A stretch of 64,000 bases of DNA from Babylonia areolata (GCF_041734735.1 NC_134884.1:30166458-30230457), one strand, 5' to 3'; shown: positions 1 to 22,110, counted from the stretch's first letter. Notes: a model not told the origin generated them from the sequence alone. Program-made: numbers and translations.

Positions 1-3000
1 ACATACACACACATCAAGTTGACACTTAAGTCAACAAAATGATGAAACAGGAAAAAAATGTTCCATGATATATAATAATGCCCATCCTCAAAGCAGGATC
101 ATTTTTCCATACAAAATTTAATTTCTTCTTCTTTTTTTTTTCCTTCCAAAAAATAAAGTTCCTTTAATTTCACTGGATGTTACAAGACTGTTCAACACAC
201 TAGCGTGATCATATGTACTTTGATCTGTTATCAAGAGATGGATGCCGACGCTTATTACGCAGAAGTGCTGGAGATATTTCTAGGCATCACAGACTTGTGG
301 TGCCAGGGTGTATTGATTGGCTCTTGCCAGGGCAATTTGTCAGTAGAAGGTACAGAGTGGAACACAGCCACAGCCAGTGAGAAAAGTTGGCTGTCAGCAG
401 TGTTCTCTAAGCTGTCTGTTCACACAGCTGTCTGTCTGGAACAGCTCTGTGACACTTTTTCTATCTCTCTCTCTCTTTGCACGGACAGCCGCCCTGTTAC
501 ACAACGTATTGCATGCTCTGTAGCTTGTGTTCCCCTGCTTCTATGTTCTACATAATCACCCTGTCACAGCTCCGTCCAGGTGTTTTCAGAACTCATGTTG
601 TTCGCAGCTCTGTGTCCTCAGACTAAGGTGTTCCCCTGCAGCTTCAGGTTCCTACAGGTGTGTGTTTCCACAGTTTAACATTCCCATACATGTATCTCCG
701 TTCCCACAACTGTACCTTCTCACAGGTGTATCCTTTTCTCCTACGTTAACACACTTTTATGTTCCAAGACATCTGTGTTCCCATATATATATACCCCAGG
801 ATTTATTTTGTTTTTCACCAAGTGGCTGAGCACACATACTGTCAGACTTACATACATGTACACACGCACATACCACACAAACTTACCCCTAAACACACAT
901 ACTGCATATGAATCATCACACCCACCCCAACCCCCACCCCCCAAAAAAACAACAAATCTTCACTTGCCTATCTCAGTATCTGTCCATAAGACATTGCCCA
1001 CAACTGAAAATCAACTGTCATAATAATATCATAATCAAGAAAGTTAAATTCACAAAAAGCACACATACCCAAAAACAAAAAATAAAAGAATCAACAAAAC
1101 TACATTTCCATATCAATCACTGCTGGAAAATGTCCAGAAACAAAGTCATGTCATGAGCATTTTCACAAATGAAATAGTTGAAAGCTTTATTGTTAAACAA
1201 TTTCAGTAACAATATGAAACAAATCACAACTTTGTTCAGTTTTGAGAAAAAAAAATCCCAAGTTTAAGATATTCTCCTTTCCAAGCTTTTATTAATGAAA
1301 AAAAATCAACAAAAAACCAACATTCAAACTAATATCAAGTGCAATTACTGAAAGTTCCATTTTCATGGCTTGGGAAGGAACCTTGTTTCAATTAATATCC
1401 ACGCCACAGTTGCAGCATATATGAAATAGAGAGAATCCCACAAAATCTTACCCCTCCAGGATTCAATAAATTCTGTTGCACACTCTCTGTGCACATTAAT
1501 TTAACATCTGAACCTCAAAACAGATGAAATATCACACCAAAAGGTTGTCAAGCTTGTTGAATACTGCTGCTGCTGCAGCTATTTGCACTATTCATTGTCA
1601 TTCGGATGAGACGATAACCCAAAGTCCTGTGTGCAGCACACACTTTTCATACTTAAAAGAACCCAATAGCAACAACAGGGTCATCCCCAGCAAAATTCTG
1701 TTGAAAATTTCACTTTCAATTTTGAAAGTAATAGAAATACACTTGCAGACAACAACAAAAAAAAACAAAAAAAAGCAGATGGTTGTGCACTGTTGTGATA
1801 TGCTCTCCCCAGGGAGTAATGTATAATACAATACAATACAATCACATGTTTCTTTAACTTTCACTTGTCATGTAAGTGTTTTGGCATATATATGTGTTTG
1901 CTGGTGTGTTTGTGTGTGCACATGCTTGTTCATGTATGATGCCTGTAGGCCTATGTATGTAAAACTTATTGCAAATGCCACAAGCTCCCTGCCTTGGAAG
2001 GTGTGAGCATCTGCAAAATTAGTATCACAATAATGAAAACAATAATCTACATTTGAAAAGCTCCATTTCTCTTAGAGAGCTCAGGGTGCATTACATTAAA
2101 GAAAGGGTTACAAATTACATGAACTACTCATGACCACAATTTCTCTCCCACCCCACCCCTCCCAATCTCTTCCTTCCCCCCTCCCTCTCTCATACTTCAT
2201 ACATATATGCAAAGTGAGTTGGCAGGCTTGGCATGTGTTGTTTTCAATGGCAGATTCTGTAACACATCATAAGCACATGCCTCAAACTGCCCTCTCTCAC
2301 AAACTGCCTCATCCACTTTGCGAAGAGCAGATTTTCTTGCTGGGTTTACTCTCTACATGCTACAAGTAGTACTGGGTTACATGGTTAACAGTAGCAAAGA
2401 AGAAGAACCTCCGACAGAAAGAAAATATACACGCATACAACAGCAAACAGTCACCATAGAATCATTAACAGACAAGAATGGACACAACCAAATCCAGGAT
2501 ACCCCTCAGTCACAACAAAATAAGGATGGATTCAATGTAGTCGAGTCATCCCTGATGACGAAAATGTCTGACTTCCCTTGGAAAAAAAAACAAAAAAAAA
2601 AACAAGAGAGGCAAGGCCTTCAAGACTCACTTGTGACACACTTTTTTTTTTAAATCCAAGCTTTTTATGTACTGAGTATAATTTCAAAATGTAACGTTTA
2701 AGATGAGAAAGATCAGTTTAAAGCAAATTAAGTCCCCTAGCATTAATTACAGAGTAATTTCCCTTCTTTACTATCTGCACCAAAACGTTTGCAAAATTTA
2801 TTAACTTCCATGCTTAGCAAAAGAAGTTCCTGTTTGAACAAAAAATGATAATAATGACTGCTCTTGTTGTTGGGTCAGAATATCAGATCAAAGTGCCTGG
2901 TTTAGAGAATACAAAAAATATAAATATAACAGTAAATGCAGTTTGCATATAATTAGGCTTCATTTTTTATTTTTTTGTGCCCATCCCAGAGGTGCAATAT

Positions 3001-3119
3001 TGTTTTAAACAAGATGACTGGAAAGAACTGAATTTTTACTATTTTTATGCCTAATTTGGTGTCAACTGACAAAGTATGTGCAGAGAAAATGTCAATGTTA
3101 AAGTTTACCACGGACACAC
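1..3119. other. SLC7 intron 3, AT-rich
   Basis: No exon was found here on either strand. In particular I did not see the conserved WAYDGWN-type segment that should follow in an SLC7 protein, so the next exon lies outside the window. Contents are a SINE-D relic at 1590-1852 and low-complexity tracts. Confidence 0.6.
1590..1852 (+). mobile_element. SINE-D, diverged, head missing
   Basis: CATTCGGATGAGACGATAAC, AAAGAACCCAATAGCAACAA, GCAAAATTCTGTTGAAAA and a CTCTCCCCAGGGAG end with a (ATACA)n tail. Confidence 0.8.
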
Positions 3120-3158
<39 letters not shown>

Positions 3159-3259
3159 ACTGAACACCGGGTTAAAACATAGACTCACTTTGTTTACACA
3201 AGTGAGTCAACAAAACAAAAAAAAACCCTCTGACCTTACAATACTACTGCTGCACTGAC

Positions 3260-11510
<8,251 letters not shown>

Positions 11511-11516
<6 letters not shown>

Positions 11517-11634
11517 CTGTGGAACAACAATATTCACTCAAATAACTGGGGTGACATCGGCGATACAGGAAGACACAGCGCTTACCATGCCTTTCTTCGC
11601 TCGGACTGTGTGTTAGCAGACGGCGTCGTTCCAT
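11511..11634 (-). CDS. Overlapping upstream ORF in the SLC7 leader (21 codons if spliced)
   Basis: ATG at 11634 lies in strong context (CAAAATGG: A at -3, G at +4) and starts MERRRLLTHSPSEERH. It crosses the intron 11585-11517 and ends DDNAC-stop, with its TGA lying inside the first codons of the transporter in a different reading frame. Such an overlapping uORF would be expected to lower translation from ATG 11510. It exists only if transcription starts upstream of 11634. No function is claimed for the peptide. Confidence 0.4.
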
Positions 11635-11760
11635 TTTGGCCGCATCGTCACGTGACCAAAGCAAATCGCGAACGAGAGAGGGAGAGAAGAGAGAAGGTGG
11701 GAGAGTGGATATGGTGAATCTGGAGTGTGTGTGTGTGTGTGTGTGTGTTCGAGAGGAAAG
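11586..11760 (-). other. Probable 5'UTR exon of the SLC7 gene
   Basis: A good donor (GCATG|gtaagc) ends this exon at 11586, and a good acceptor (gttgttccacag) opens the coding exon at 11516, giving a short intron of 69 bases. The upstream end (transcription start) cannot be seen; 11760 is only a guess. The alternative is an unspliced leader reading through to ATG 11510. Confidence 0.55.
11647..11656. promoter_or_regulatory. Palindromic E-box (CLEAR-type) GTCACGTGAC
   Basis: An exact 10-base match to the MiT/TFE (TFEB) CLEAR consensus, also usable by USF or Myc/Max. It lies 13 bases 5' of the uORF ATG of the SLC7 gene. A lysosome or nutrient control site would suit an amino-acid transporter, but only the motif is seen. 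Confidence 0.4.
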
Positions 11761-12027
11761 GGAGCGAGCGAAAAGCAACCGGCACCTGGACGCGTGACAG
11801 TTGCTTTTGAAGCTGCATCGTCAGTGGTCGCTCGCTGTCTGTAGACAGATCAAATCTGAATGCATGCGTGGCCATCTCGTCAAGTTTTATCAACAGAAGA
11901 AAGATGTCATCGTTAGTTAAATTGTGTCGCGACATTTGTGCATTTTGTATAGTTCCTGTTTTTCACTGCTTTCAAGTGTATGACAGTGTGCGCGCGTGTA
12001 TATTTATGTGCAAGCCGACACGCTCAC

Positions 12028-12068
<41 letters not shown>

Positions 12069-13776
12069 TGTACGCGCACATAGTATATACACGCACATTA
12101 CATTCTCTCTCTTTCTCTCCCTCTCCATCTCTCTCATACACACACAAACACGCGCGCGCGCGCGCGCGCGTGCTTGCTCGAAATCGACTGTGACGATATT
12201 TTGAGTTTGTCGTCAGTGTGCCGCATTTAATTTCCACGTGATATTATAATTATGAATGTATGAGGGAAAGAGGGTATGATAAAATAAAATAAAAAATTTT
12301 AATCTTAAAACAGTGGGTTGAGCGGCGTAGATGGACAGGATGATCGAGGGAGGGACAATATTCATACTGTAGATATGCCTAAAAATCAATGGCTCCAAAA
12401 GCGGAAAGAGGGCATCAGTGTATTCTGCACTCATTTTGCACTGATGAAAATATGTGGGTCAGTATCAGTGTGTGTGTTCGTTCTGAGTTCGCCGGTGCTT
12501 TCGCCAGTTTGACGCCTGTCCACAATTGTGATTAGGTTAGACTGACGAAAACGTGTTTGTCAGTGTTTGTGCCAGTGTGTGTGTGTGTCAGTGTGTGTGT
12601 GTCAGTGTTTGTGTGTGTGTGTGTCATGCGCGCGCGCGCGTGTGTGTGTGTGTGTGTGTGCCGGTGTGTGTCGGCCGTGTCGGTGTGTGTTTGTCTGTCA
12701 GTGTGTCATGTGTGTCTATGTCTCTGTGTGTGTCAGTGTTTGTAGCTCTCTCAACAGGTTCATGTGATACATGATAACTGAAGTGAATGGCCGGATCCAA
12801 TGGCGGACTACGTGACGGCTGTGTGTTCTACACCTTAATTGTTCCCAAAATAGTATATTCCAGTCAACCGGCCGGCCTGACGGCATAATAAAACATTATA
12901 TTTCAGGCACAAATTTGTACTGATATTCTCGAATTTAGTACATGCCCATATCATATTTAACATTAGTCCCCGGAAACATATGTACTATGTCGTCAAGGCT
13001 GTATTGTTTCTTGATGATTGTGATACCAGAGTTGCCAGTATCCTTTTCACAGCTGAGGTGTGTTCCGTTCACACTGGTATCTGTTTTGTGGTGGTGTCCC
13101 TCACCCGGGGCTGAATTGTTTGCCGCTGTTCTGCCGGGTGTATGTATTCCCATGTCTCAGGTACAGGCCAGTATCGCCGCAGTATTTGGGGCAAAAATTA
13201 AACCTTGCGGCCTTTCCACTCAGTGATCATGATGCCCCTTTTTGGAGTTTGGTTTTAGGGTTAGTTGCATTTGCATGCTAATCTGCCTAAATAGTTATTG
13301 ATCAATGTCATGTTTCTGCACTATTGATCTAGAATCACTGTCAAGAAGATTGTTTGATATTTTTTAAGCTGATTTCGTTACAGTGAACAGTGTATTCCGA
13401 CGTTTAACAACTCCGCTGATGCTGAAAGATGATTCAGTTGCGGATACTGATTAGTCGAGTCCTGCAAAACTGGGTATAAAGGTTAGTAATAATAACCATA
13501 ATAATCATTCATAACTTTTCTATAGCGCTGCGATATCCAGTACTAATGCTGCTCAAAGCGCCTTACATTATCGAGCCGGCAGATATAAACATAACATAAA
13601 ACATAGTACTACAGTTTCTGGTTATATCAGACTTGTTGGCTGAGAAAAAAGTGTTGAGGTCAATATCATCAATTTTGTTAGTGATCTTGAAAACCTGAAT
13701 CATATCTCCTCCTCAGCCTGCTTTATGCTTTTACACCATTTCACGTGTGTGTGTGTGTGTGACGGGGTGTCACGTG

Positions 13777-13807
<31 letters not shown>

Positions 13808-14264
13808 CGTTCGTGCGTGCGTGTGTGTTTATCTCTGTTTATTTGTGTCTGTCACCGTGGCTGAATTTGTCCACCCGGCCGTCCAATATGGTCATGATCG
13901 AGCCGGCACCCTTCCAATAGTAATCAAGTTATCTGTCCGTTGGTCTGTGAAAGCCCTGCTGGGCTGCAGCTGTCTGTTTTAGTTCCTGTCTCAGTAACTG
14001 TGGCCAGGAACTGAAGAAGAGCATGGGAACTTGAAGGGACCGGCGGAGTCATTATATGTGCCTGTCCTCAATTCAAGTTCCGTCGATTGAACTGCCACTG
14101 CAGATAAGAAACCACCGGGTTGAAATCAGTCGGTCACTCGTGTCTTAACTGCATCTAGCTTGTATGGCAACAATCCAGCTTGGTGCATTAACCACCGTGA
14201 CCACTACGCAGCCGGTGTTGGTTTTGATGTGTTCCAGTGCCGTGTGCCGATGTCGGTGTGTGTC

Positions 14265-14323
<59 letters not shown>

Positions 14324-14729
14324 GTTGCAGTGTGTAATGTGTGTGTCGATTTCTGAAGGAGGATATCAGTACTGATAAATGTTTGATTACAACAAGCATG
14401 GTGTAATCGACATTTCATCAGTACTGAAATAATAAAATCAGACATCATCAATGAAGAAATTACAACAACGATAAAAGATTTACTGCATAACAGATTCAGT
14501 TTGCAGTAATGAACAATTAAATTCAGTTGGTCAAAGTAACTGACAAGAATTCAGCAGGCTGAATTCCGAATAGTCATAAAGTGAAGTAGCTGGTTGGACA
14601 TAATTTCTCGATTTATCAGTGTTCACTGCGCAGTAACCCGGCAAAAAACTAGAAAAAAAACCCCGGAGAAAACAAGAAAAAAACCCACCGCCCCACTCCC
14701 ACCTCCCACCCCCTTTCAATGGGTTTGGT

Positions 14730-14880
14730 ATCAGTATCAGTAGCTCAAGGAAGCGTCACTGCGTTCGGTCAAATCCATGTACGCTACACCACATCTGCCA
14801 CTCAGTGAAGCAGATGCCTCACTGAGTGACCAGCAGCGTAACCCAACGCACTTTGTCAGGCCTTGAGAAAAATAAATAAT
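14730..14880 (+). mobile_element. SINE-B copy
   Basis: Same order of motifs as at 10206, with an extra CTCAGTGA...CTCACTGAGTGA insertion in the middle and an A/T-rich tail. Confidence 0.8.
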
Positions 14881-15321
14881 TAATTAATTAATAATAAAAT
14901 ATATATATATATATATAAAGAATTATGATAATCAGTAACAGTAAATAAAAATAAAATGGGTTTGGAAGATAATCGACAATCCTATGGCTGACACTTCCGG
15001 AAGCGAAATATGATTGGGTGTGATCTGGTTCAGGACCACACTGAACTTGAACATCATGTAACAAACCCGGCTTTTTACCGTCCAAACTTTGCATTCAGTC
15101 TTACTACTCGAAATGCAAGCATACGTTATTATTCTAATAAAGAATACGTTGAAAATCCGACATTTATGTTGTGTATTTCCGAGTGTAAACCAATGTCCGT
15201 TTGGGTGCAAAATCTTGTCGTCTACATAATTATGTCAGTTTAAATCTCAGTGCCCCATACTGGAGATCAAACCGTCTGTAAACAATTTGAAACTGATGGA
15301 TAAATATTATATTTCTGTGCA

Positions 15322-15357
<36 letters not shown>

Positions 15358-16818
15358 GCTCCACCGTTGACTATTTAAGTTATTAGACTGAACTGTGTGC
15401 AGAAGGTCCGGCAGCAAAATTCGGTGACAGTGCCTTTCACGGCCGACAGATCCGACCGAGTTATATCAAAACAAGAGCAGGGTGAATGTTTATGTTAAAT
15501 GAATCTATGGCATGTAACACTGTGTTCTGCTGAGACAACCTAAACGGAAAATACCACTCCAGTGAAGAAAATTACTGGAAGACTTTTTATCTGATAATCC
15601 AAAGCCGCTGGCGTGCATTAAACTTTAAAGCATCTGGTCACAGCTGGCAACGTGTGTGTGTGTGTGTGTGTGTCAGTGTGTGCGTGCGTGTATGTGTGTG
15701 TGCGTCAGTGTGTGTGTGTGTTTATGTGTGTGTGTGTGTGTGTGTGTGCGTGCCAGTGTGTGTGTAGTGTGTGTGTGCGTCACTGAGTGTGTGTGCGTGT
15801 GTGTGTGTGTGTGTTTGTATGACGTTGTGTGTGTGTGTGTTATCTATGCGGTTAACATGGCAAAAAGCTATTAATGAGTCGCTTTCAACCGGTCTTTCGT
15901 TTCCACTCTCTTTAAACACGATCGTTCTCTCTGGGTCTTCCCACCCCGCCCAAGTCTGCCCTTGAAGTGTGTGCAGGGCAGTGTATGTGTGTGTGTGTGT
16001 GTGTGTCAGTGTGTGAAGTGTGTGCGGCCGGGGGCAGTGTATGTGTGTGTGTGTGTGTCAGTGTGTGTGTGTGTTTGTGACGGCGCGCATGTGTGTGTGT
16101 GTGCGACGGCGTGTGTGTGTGTGTGTGTGTGTGTAACATTTATTAGACGGCCGTATTTTCTGTATCCCTCTTTGCCGTTTCTGTGCAGTCTGCCTTCAGT
16201 TTCTCTTCCTCCCTCCCTTCCTTCCTTCGTCCTTTCCTGTTCCTCTCTAGTTTAGCATGCAAGCCTGTGGGCGTTTGTGGGCGTGCACGAGTGAATATTT
16301 TAGAGAGAGATGGAGAGGGGGCGGGGAGGGGGCAGTCACTGTAGTGTGTGTGAGAGAGAGCATGTGTTTACTGGTGTGTTCATATACATATATATAAGTG
16401 TGTATGGCACACAGCAGGCCGAACAGATACCCACTGCGCCCGCACACACACATAAATCCGATGTATCCGGTGACATTCATTATTGATTCACTGGCCCAGT
16501 TGAAGGATCCGTCAGGGAACATTGGGCCAAGGGTTGCTTGAAAACTAGGCCTCTCCAATGTATGCCCTGTCCTGTGAAAACTATATATCCGCTGCCCTTA
16601 CCCCAAAAACTTACCTGGAATTTTTTATTATTTTTTTTATGAGGCATTCCACGTTGCTCTCTTAAGTGTTGTTGTGTTATCTATTCTTTATGTGTATTTA
16701 TCCCTGTCCCAAGTTTAAATACACCTTTGTGCTATATGTGCAGCGGCACAGCGTATATCGATTTCATGTGTGTGCGTGAGTGTGCGTGTCACTGGTCTTC
16801 AGTGTGTGTGTGTGTGTG

Positions 16819-16852
<34 letters not shown>

Positions 16853-16942
16853 TTGTGTGTGTGCGAGTGCTTGCCGGCGCGCGTGCGTGTGTCACGTGTG
16901 TGTCACAGTGACTGAGTGTGTGTGTTTGTGTGCATCAGAGCA

Positions 16943-17008
<66 letters not shown>

Positions 17009-17730
17009 GCGCTCTTGATGTCTTCCGTCCAACTGATGCTACACTGTGTCAGGCTAACTATTGGATGTTTTAACCATCAGACATTGTATTCTGAGACTGT
17101 TTGACTGATTAGGAATTATCGGGCTGCGCCGGGTGCCGTTATCTTATCGTCACAGGTTACTGATTAGTTCATTCAATACACAGGTTGATTAGCGTTCATT
17201 CAATTATTCATAAACTCACTCAGTCACTCGCGAACTCACTGTGCAGTTTTTTGCTTGACGATTTGCTTTGCGGCTTTATTTATCAACTCTGCATGAATTG
17301 TTTATTCACCCACCACCCCCACCCCACACAAAAGGCCAGAAGCGTTTCACAAACTTGCGACACAGCAGAAGTTTCACCGATTTGTGTGACAGAGGTTCAC
17401 ATTACGGCCGGTCATTCCGTTCAGAAACAAACAAAACAACATGATAATCTTCACATTCGCTCTGTTTCCCGACGAGACTGGTTCGTGTCCGGACTTCGCG
17501 AGAATCTGTGTCGTCAGACGGAAATCAGTTTCGTCAATCGAATTTGCAGCATTCCTGCTTCTTTTTATTCAAGTTCCCTTTCTCTTTCTCCTTCTTTTTC
17601 TTCATCTTCTTCTCTTGTTTTGCTCGTCAGTTAGTTTCACTGACAAGGCAAGTCAGTGTTCGCACGTTTCTCGTGATTGTGACTTCACGACTGATTTTTT
17701 TCAGTTCAGTTTTCGGCATTGTTTTTAACT

Positions 17731-18012
17731 TCTTCTTCTGCGTTCACTCGTATGCACACGAGTGGGCATCTACGTGTATGACCGTTTTTACCCCGCCATG
17801 TAGGCAGCCGTACTCCGTTTTCGGGGGTGTGCATGCTGGGTATGTTCTTGTTTCCATAATCCACCGAACGCTGACATGGATTACAGGATCTTTAACGTGC
17901 GTATTTGATCTTCTGCTTGCATATACACACGAAGGGGGTTCAAGCACTAGCAGGTCTGCACATACGTTGACCTGGGAGATAGTAAAAATCTCCACCCTTT
18001 ATCCACCAGGCT
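17731..18012 (-). mobile_element. SINE-A, 5'-truncated, with 13-base target-site duplication
   Basis: Body and 3' (GAA)n end are present, but the tRNA-like head is missing. The flanks carry a perfect duplication ATTGTTTTTAACT at 17718-17730 and 18013-18025. The truncation therefore happened during insertion, as expected for reverse transcription primed at the target site. Confidence 0.9.
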
Positions 18013-18093
18013 ATTGTTTTTAACTGAGATCATAGACACTATCAACCCCTGAAATATAAGAAGCTTAAACACCACCACCACCCCCTGCCCCCG

Positions 18094-18126
<33 letters not shown>

Positions 18127-18499
18127 CCACTTTCATGTATAATCTTATGGACAACAGAAGTTTTTCATGCAAATAATTATGTGAATGTGGAATTCAGGAT
18201 AGCCGACGCGAGAAAAAATAACCAGGGGGCCAGAATTGCCGTGGTAACAATCACCCAGTCCATGCAGTGCGCCAACTGTGAACTGGAGTCCCAGATTCTA
18301 ACCCCGGCCGCCTTTTCCTTTTTTTTTTTTTTTTTTTTTTTTTTCCCCGGTTTTTTTTTTTCCGCCTTCCTGGTTGTCTGCACAGCGCAGCTAGGGCAGT
18401 AACGGATCGGTGCTAGCTGTTTTGGAGAACAGCGCACTGCGTGTGTTATGTTCACTGTCGGATCGCTCATGTGATGGATGACTACCCTGCGCGCCCGCG

Positions 18500-18685
18500 C
18501 CCGTATGTATGTGTGTCAGTGTGTGTGTGTGTGTGTGTGTGTGTGTTGCGCGCGGGTTGTATTGTGTTGTGTGTGTGTGTGTTTCGCGCGGGTTCAGTGT
18601 ATGATTGTGTTGTGTTATGTTTGCATGTGCCTCTGTGTGTGTGTGTGTTGCGCGCGGGTTGTATTGTGTTATGTTTGCATGTGCC

Positions 18686-18721
<36 letters not shown>

Positions 18722-18830
18722 TACATGCTGCGCGCGCGTTGTATTGTGTTCAGTGTGTGTGCCAGTGTGTGCCACAGTGTGTGTGTATGTGTGTGTGTGT
18801 GTGTGTACTCGCAGCGCGAATTGTCACTTG
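18500..18830 (+). repeat. GT-rich VNTR with a GCGCGCGGGTTGTATTGTGTT phase
   Basis: The block TTGCGCGCGGGTTGTATTG recurs about four times (near 18546, 18649, 18730 and, partly, 18584), separated by GT runs. A secondary phrase ATGTTTGCATGTGCC occurs twice. This is a compound minisatellite rather than simple GT. Confidence 0.7.
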
Positions 18831-18933
18831 TGTGTTTGCGTGTGCGGCGCGCAAGCGCGCCGGTGCATGCGTGCCAGTTATGTTGTGGCATGTTTGATGT
18901 TTGATGTGATGTGCGTAAGCTGGTGTGATGGGT

Positions 18934-18966
<33 letters not shown>

Positions 18967-19346
18967 GGCAGGCCACTAAGATGTGCAGACAGACCGTCAT
19001 AGAATGTGTGGCATGCAGTTTGTAGTCAGTGTGTGTGTGTGTGTGTTTGTGCGCGCGCGGGGGAGGGGGGGAGGAGGGGGGCGTGGGGGGTGTGTGTGCA
19101 CGTTGTATCGTGTTATGTGTGTGTGTGTGTGCGCGCGCGCGCGTGGACAGTGCTGGAGAAGGAGGCAGGAATGAGGAGACTGGAGAGACTGAGAGGAATT
19201 GAACGTGCGATAATTTTTTCATCTATCATTATGTCTAGTGCTCCATTTTAATTTTTTTTTCTCCTTACCAGATGTTAAAACGCCTTCGTCACCCCGAGAG
19301 GAGAACATACGTACTTTCATCATCGTCATTATCGGCTGTGCTCATG

Positions 19347-19389
<43 letters not shown>

Positions 19390-20639
19390 TCGCGCACGCG
19401 CGCTCGTCAGTGCACCGACTGTACGCTATGTTTGTTGGTGTGTGTGTGTGTGTGTGTGTGTGATTCTTCGGATCCGTTGCTTCTGTGGTGTAACCAGACA
19501 CATGAAGCGGCAGTATTTCCTTGCTCCGTCGTCAAGTTGTGTGTCTGTCCGTGCATTTCGTGCGTCAATGGACGTGGCCTCAGTGCTACGTGCATCAGTA
19601 ATATTCAGCCGGTTGCCTCCGGGTGTGTGCCAGTGCAGGCGCCATGTCCGCCAGTGTGTCTGTGCGTCTGCACGACAGGAATATCCAGGTCGAGTGCGTT
19701 TGTGCATGCGTGTGTGTCGGTATCAATGTGTGTGTGTCGTCAGTGTTCTCGTGTGTTTTACTATGTCGTATTCTCATTTACGTGCGGCGTGAGCGGCGTA
19801 CGTACTGATTCTACTCTGTCTGTCTGTCTCAGTGTCTGTCCGTGTCTCTGTCTTCATATGAGTGAGCGAGCGCAAGCACGACTCGGAGTGTGTGTGTGTG
19901 TGTGTGTGTGTGTTAGTCGTTAATGTGTGTGTGTGTCAGTGTGTGTGCGGGGTGTGTGCGTGTGTGTGCGTGTGTGCAGTCAGGGTGTGTGTGTGTCAGT
20001 GTGTGTGCGTGAGTGTGTGCAATGCCGTGTGTGTGTGTGTGTGTGAAAAGGAAGTCAACACTGATTCAGTAACACACATATGGTTACCACACAGTTGTAA
20101 ATATGATGAGGTGTGGTATCATCAGTACTATATATAAGATCTCTCCACTTTTGAATGCTTTTTAAATGAAAATGGCGAAATTTGTAAATAATACGCTGGC
20201 TTCTATCAGTTATAGCTGTGCATTGCCAATTTAAATCAGTCATTTGGATTTCTCAGTGGCAGTGATGTTTGGTGGTGAATAAACTGTTTCAAAATATACA
20301 TCTTAGGACTGACAAAGCTAGTCTATCACTGCAGACAAGTTGATTCTTCCAAATGAAGAAAAGAAACAAAATGAAAGATTGGGAATTGGAAACAACAAAA
20401 GTTGAATCAGTGAAATTGCTCTTCACCCCAACTGACTCAAATGATGACACCCTCACACACAACCAAAACCGAATATCATTACCGCCTCCAAATAAAACTT
20501 GAAAAGGCACGGCCAGAACAGACATTTCAGTCATTGTACTTCCCGTCAAGCTCAGTGGTTTCCCGGGCCACAGTCCAGGCCCCCACAGCCAACCAAGGCT
20601 GCAACAGTACCCGCATCCCCGTGTGACAGGGTGTGGGAA

Positions 20640-22110
20640 CATTGGGCCCCACAGGATGTATGTCAGCCGTGTCCGACTATGACCATCAGAACAGCAGAGG
20701 AGGCAACTGCTGTCCCAACAACCTGGGCTAGAATTTGATTATAATTGAGAGTGTCTCCCCAGTCTCTCGACCAAGAGGGTCACGTTTTAGGATAGTTGGC
20801 GTTGGGATAGCTCCCAAAGGCCAACTAGCCCCCAAGGCTGTGGCACTAGGAGCCAGTGCAATCTTGCCTCCTAGTTTGAGAGTCATAGTCCTTTACAAAA
20901 GACGAAACTGTAGATGACTTCCCATTGCAATGGAGAAACCATTGATCATACAGCTCTCATTTTCCTGTTGGCCCAGCTGTAAGTTTATGTCAAGCTATGG
21001 TATAAACTGCGCGTTGGGCCGAATTACACTCTGGATGTAGAAAGGACTATACGGTAGTTAGTAGGTAGGAATGTTGAAAGAAAGAACCCGGCGGGGAGGA
21101 TGACTGATGGTAGTGGATGACGAGAAAGAACAGTCAGTTTGCCCGTGTGACAGTGTTCACTCAAGAACATGAACTTCTCCAGGCTTTGCTCTAGACTGAC
21201 AGCCGCAGGACGTGCAGAATGAAGGTTCACTCAAAACAGGAGACACGACGAGAACTAACAATTACCATAGTGGTGTAGCCACACTAAGGCTACCAGGGTC
21301 TTGGTACACACAGTCGCTTCACCGGCTGAAAGTTCCTACTAGCAGTCTGCACAGCATTCCATGGATACTAAATGTTAGCTAGACACTACTGACATTTCCA
21401 CACTCTTGTGAATCAAATCTTTCTGCCCTCTGCAGAACAACCTATTTAGTGAAACAAACAGCAACGCCAAACTTACAAAATTGCCACCGATGATTTTCAA
21501 GCTGTCTATATCAGAAATCAAGTGTCATTATGACTGAACTTATCTCCAACTTCTCTTCTCTTATTTCACTGCTGCAAACAATGAAGTAGTTCACAAGCTG
21601 TTCTCTGCTATTTCCCTGCTCAAAACAAGCAATTTGACAAACATCCCTTCCTGCAAACTAGCAGTTTAACCAATCTCCCCTGCTGCTAAATTGCAGCTTG
21701 ATAAATAAGAATAATATTCTGCAGGATCGAGATTGAAAGGTCAAGTATATAGACGTTTATCCCCAGCAGACACGAGAGCTGTATGATCAATGGGAAGTCA
21801 TTTACAGCTTAGTCCTTTGTGTCTTTGTGACTCACAAACTTGGAGGCAAAATTGCACTGGCTCATACTGCTGCAGCCTTATTGGGGCCGGACGAGATGGC
21901 CTTTGGGAACCACCCGAATGCCGACTGTCCCACTGGCTTAGATCAGTGCGGCTGTCCCCAAACCCTCTTGGCCGAGAAAGTGGGAATGCAACTTGGGCAA
22001 GACACTCTCCACTACAATTCTTGCCCAGATGGTCGGACAGCAGTTGCTTCATATACTGTTCAGATTGTCGAAGTCGGGCATGACTACCATAGACCCCAGC
22101 AGACAAAAAC
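20640..22110. repeat. Unclassified element with ~330-base inverted arms
   Basis: The plus strand of about 20640-20975 and the minus strand of about 22110-21762 are clearly homologous. Shared phrases are GCAACTGCTGTCC, CCAAAGGCCA, GATGACTTCCCATTG (AATGACTTCCCATTG in the other) and ATCATACAGCTCTC. The spacer of about 790 bases has no recognisable protein. It could be a foldback DNA transposon with long terminal repeats or two insertions of one repeat in opposite orientation. Target-site repeats were not found. Confidence 0.65.

Larger units (their letters stand above)
11761..20290. other. Gene-free GT-rich region upstream of SLC7
   Basis: No exon recognised. Plus-strand GT arrays lie at 12541-12760, 13745-13850, 14259-14320, 15650-15840, 15980-16135, 16770-17005, 18500-18960, 19030-19145, 19340-19465 and 19890-20045. 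A CA array lies at 12029-12065 and a (CG)n run at 12148-12170. SINE-B at 14730-14870 and a 5'-truncated SINE-A at 17731-18012 are also present. Confidence 0.7.
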
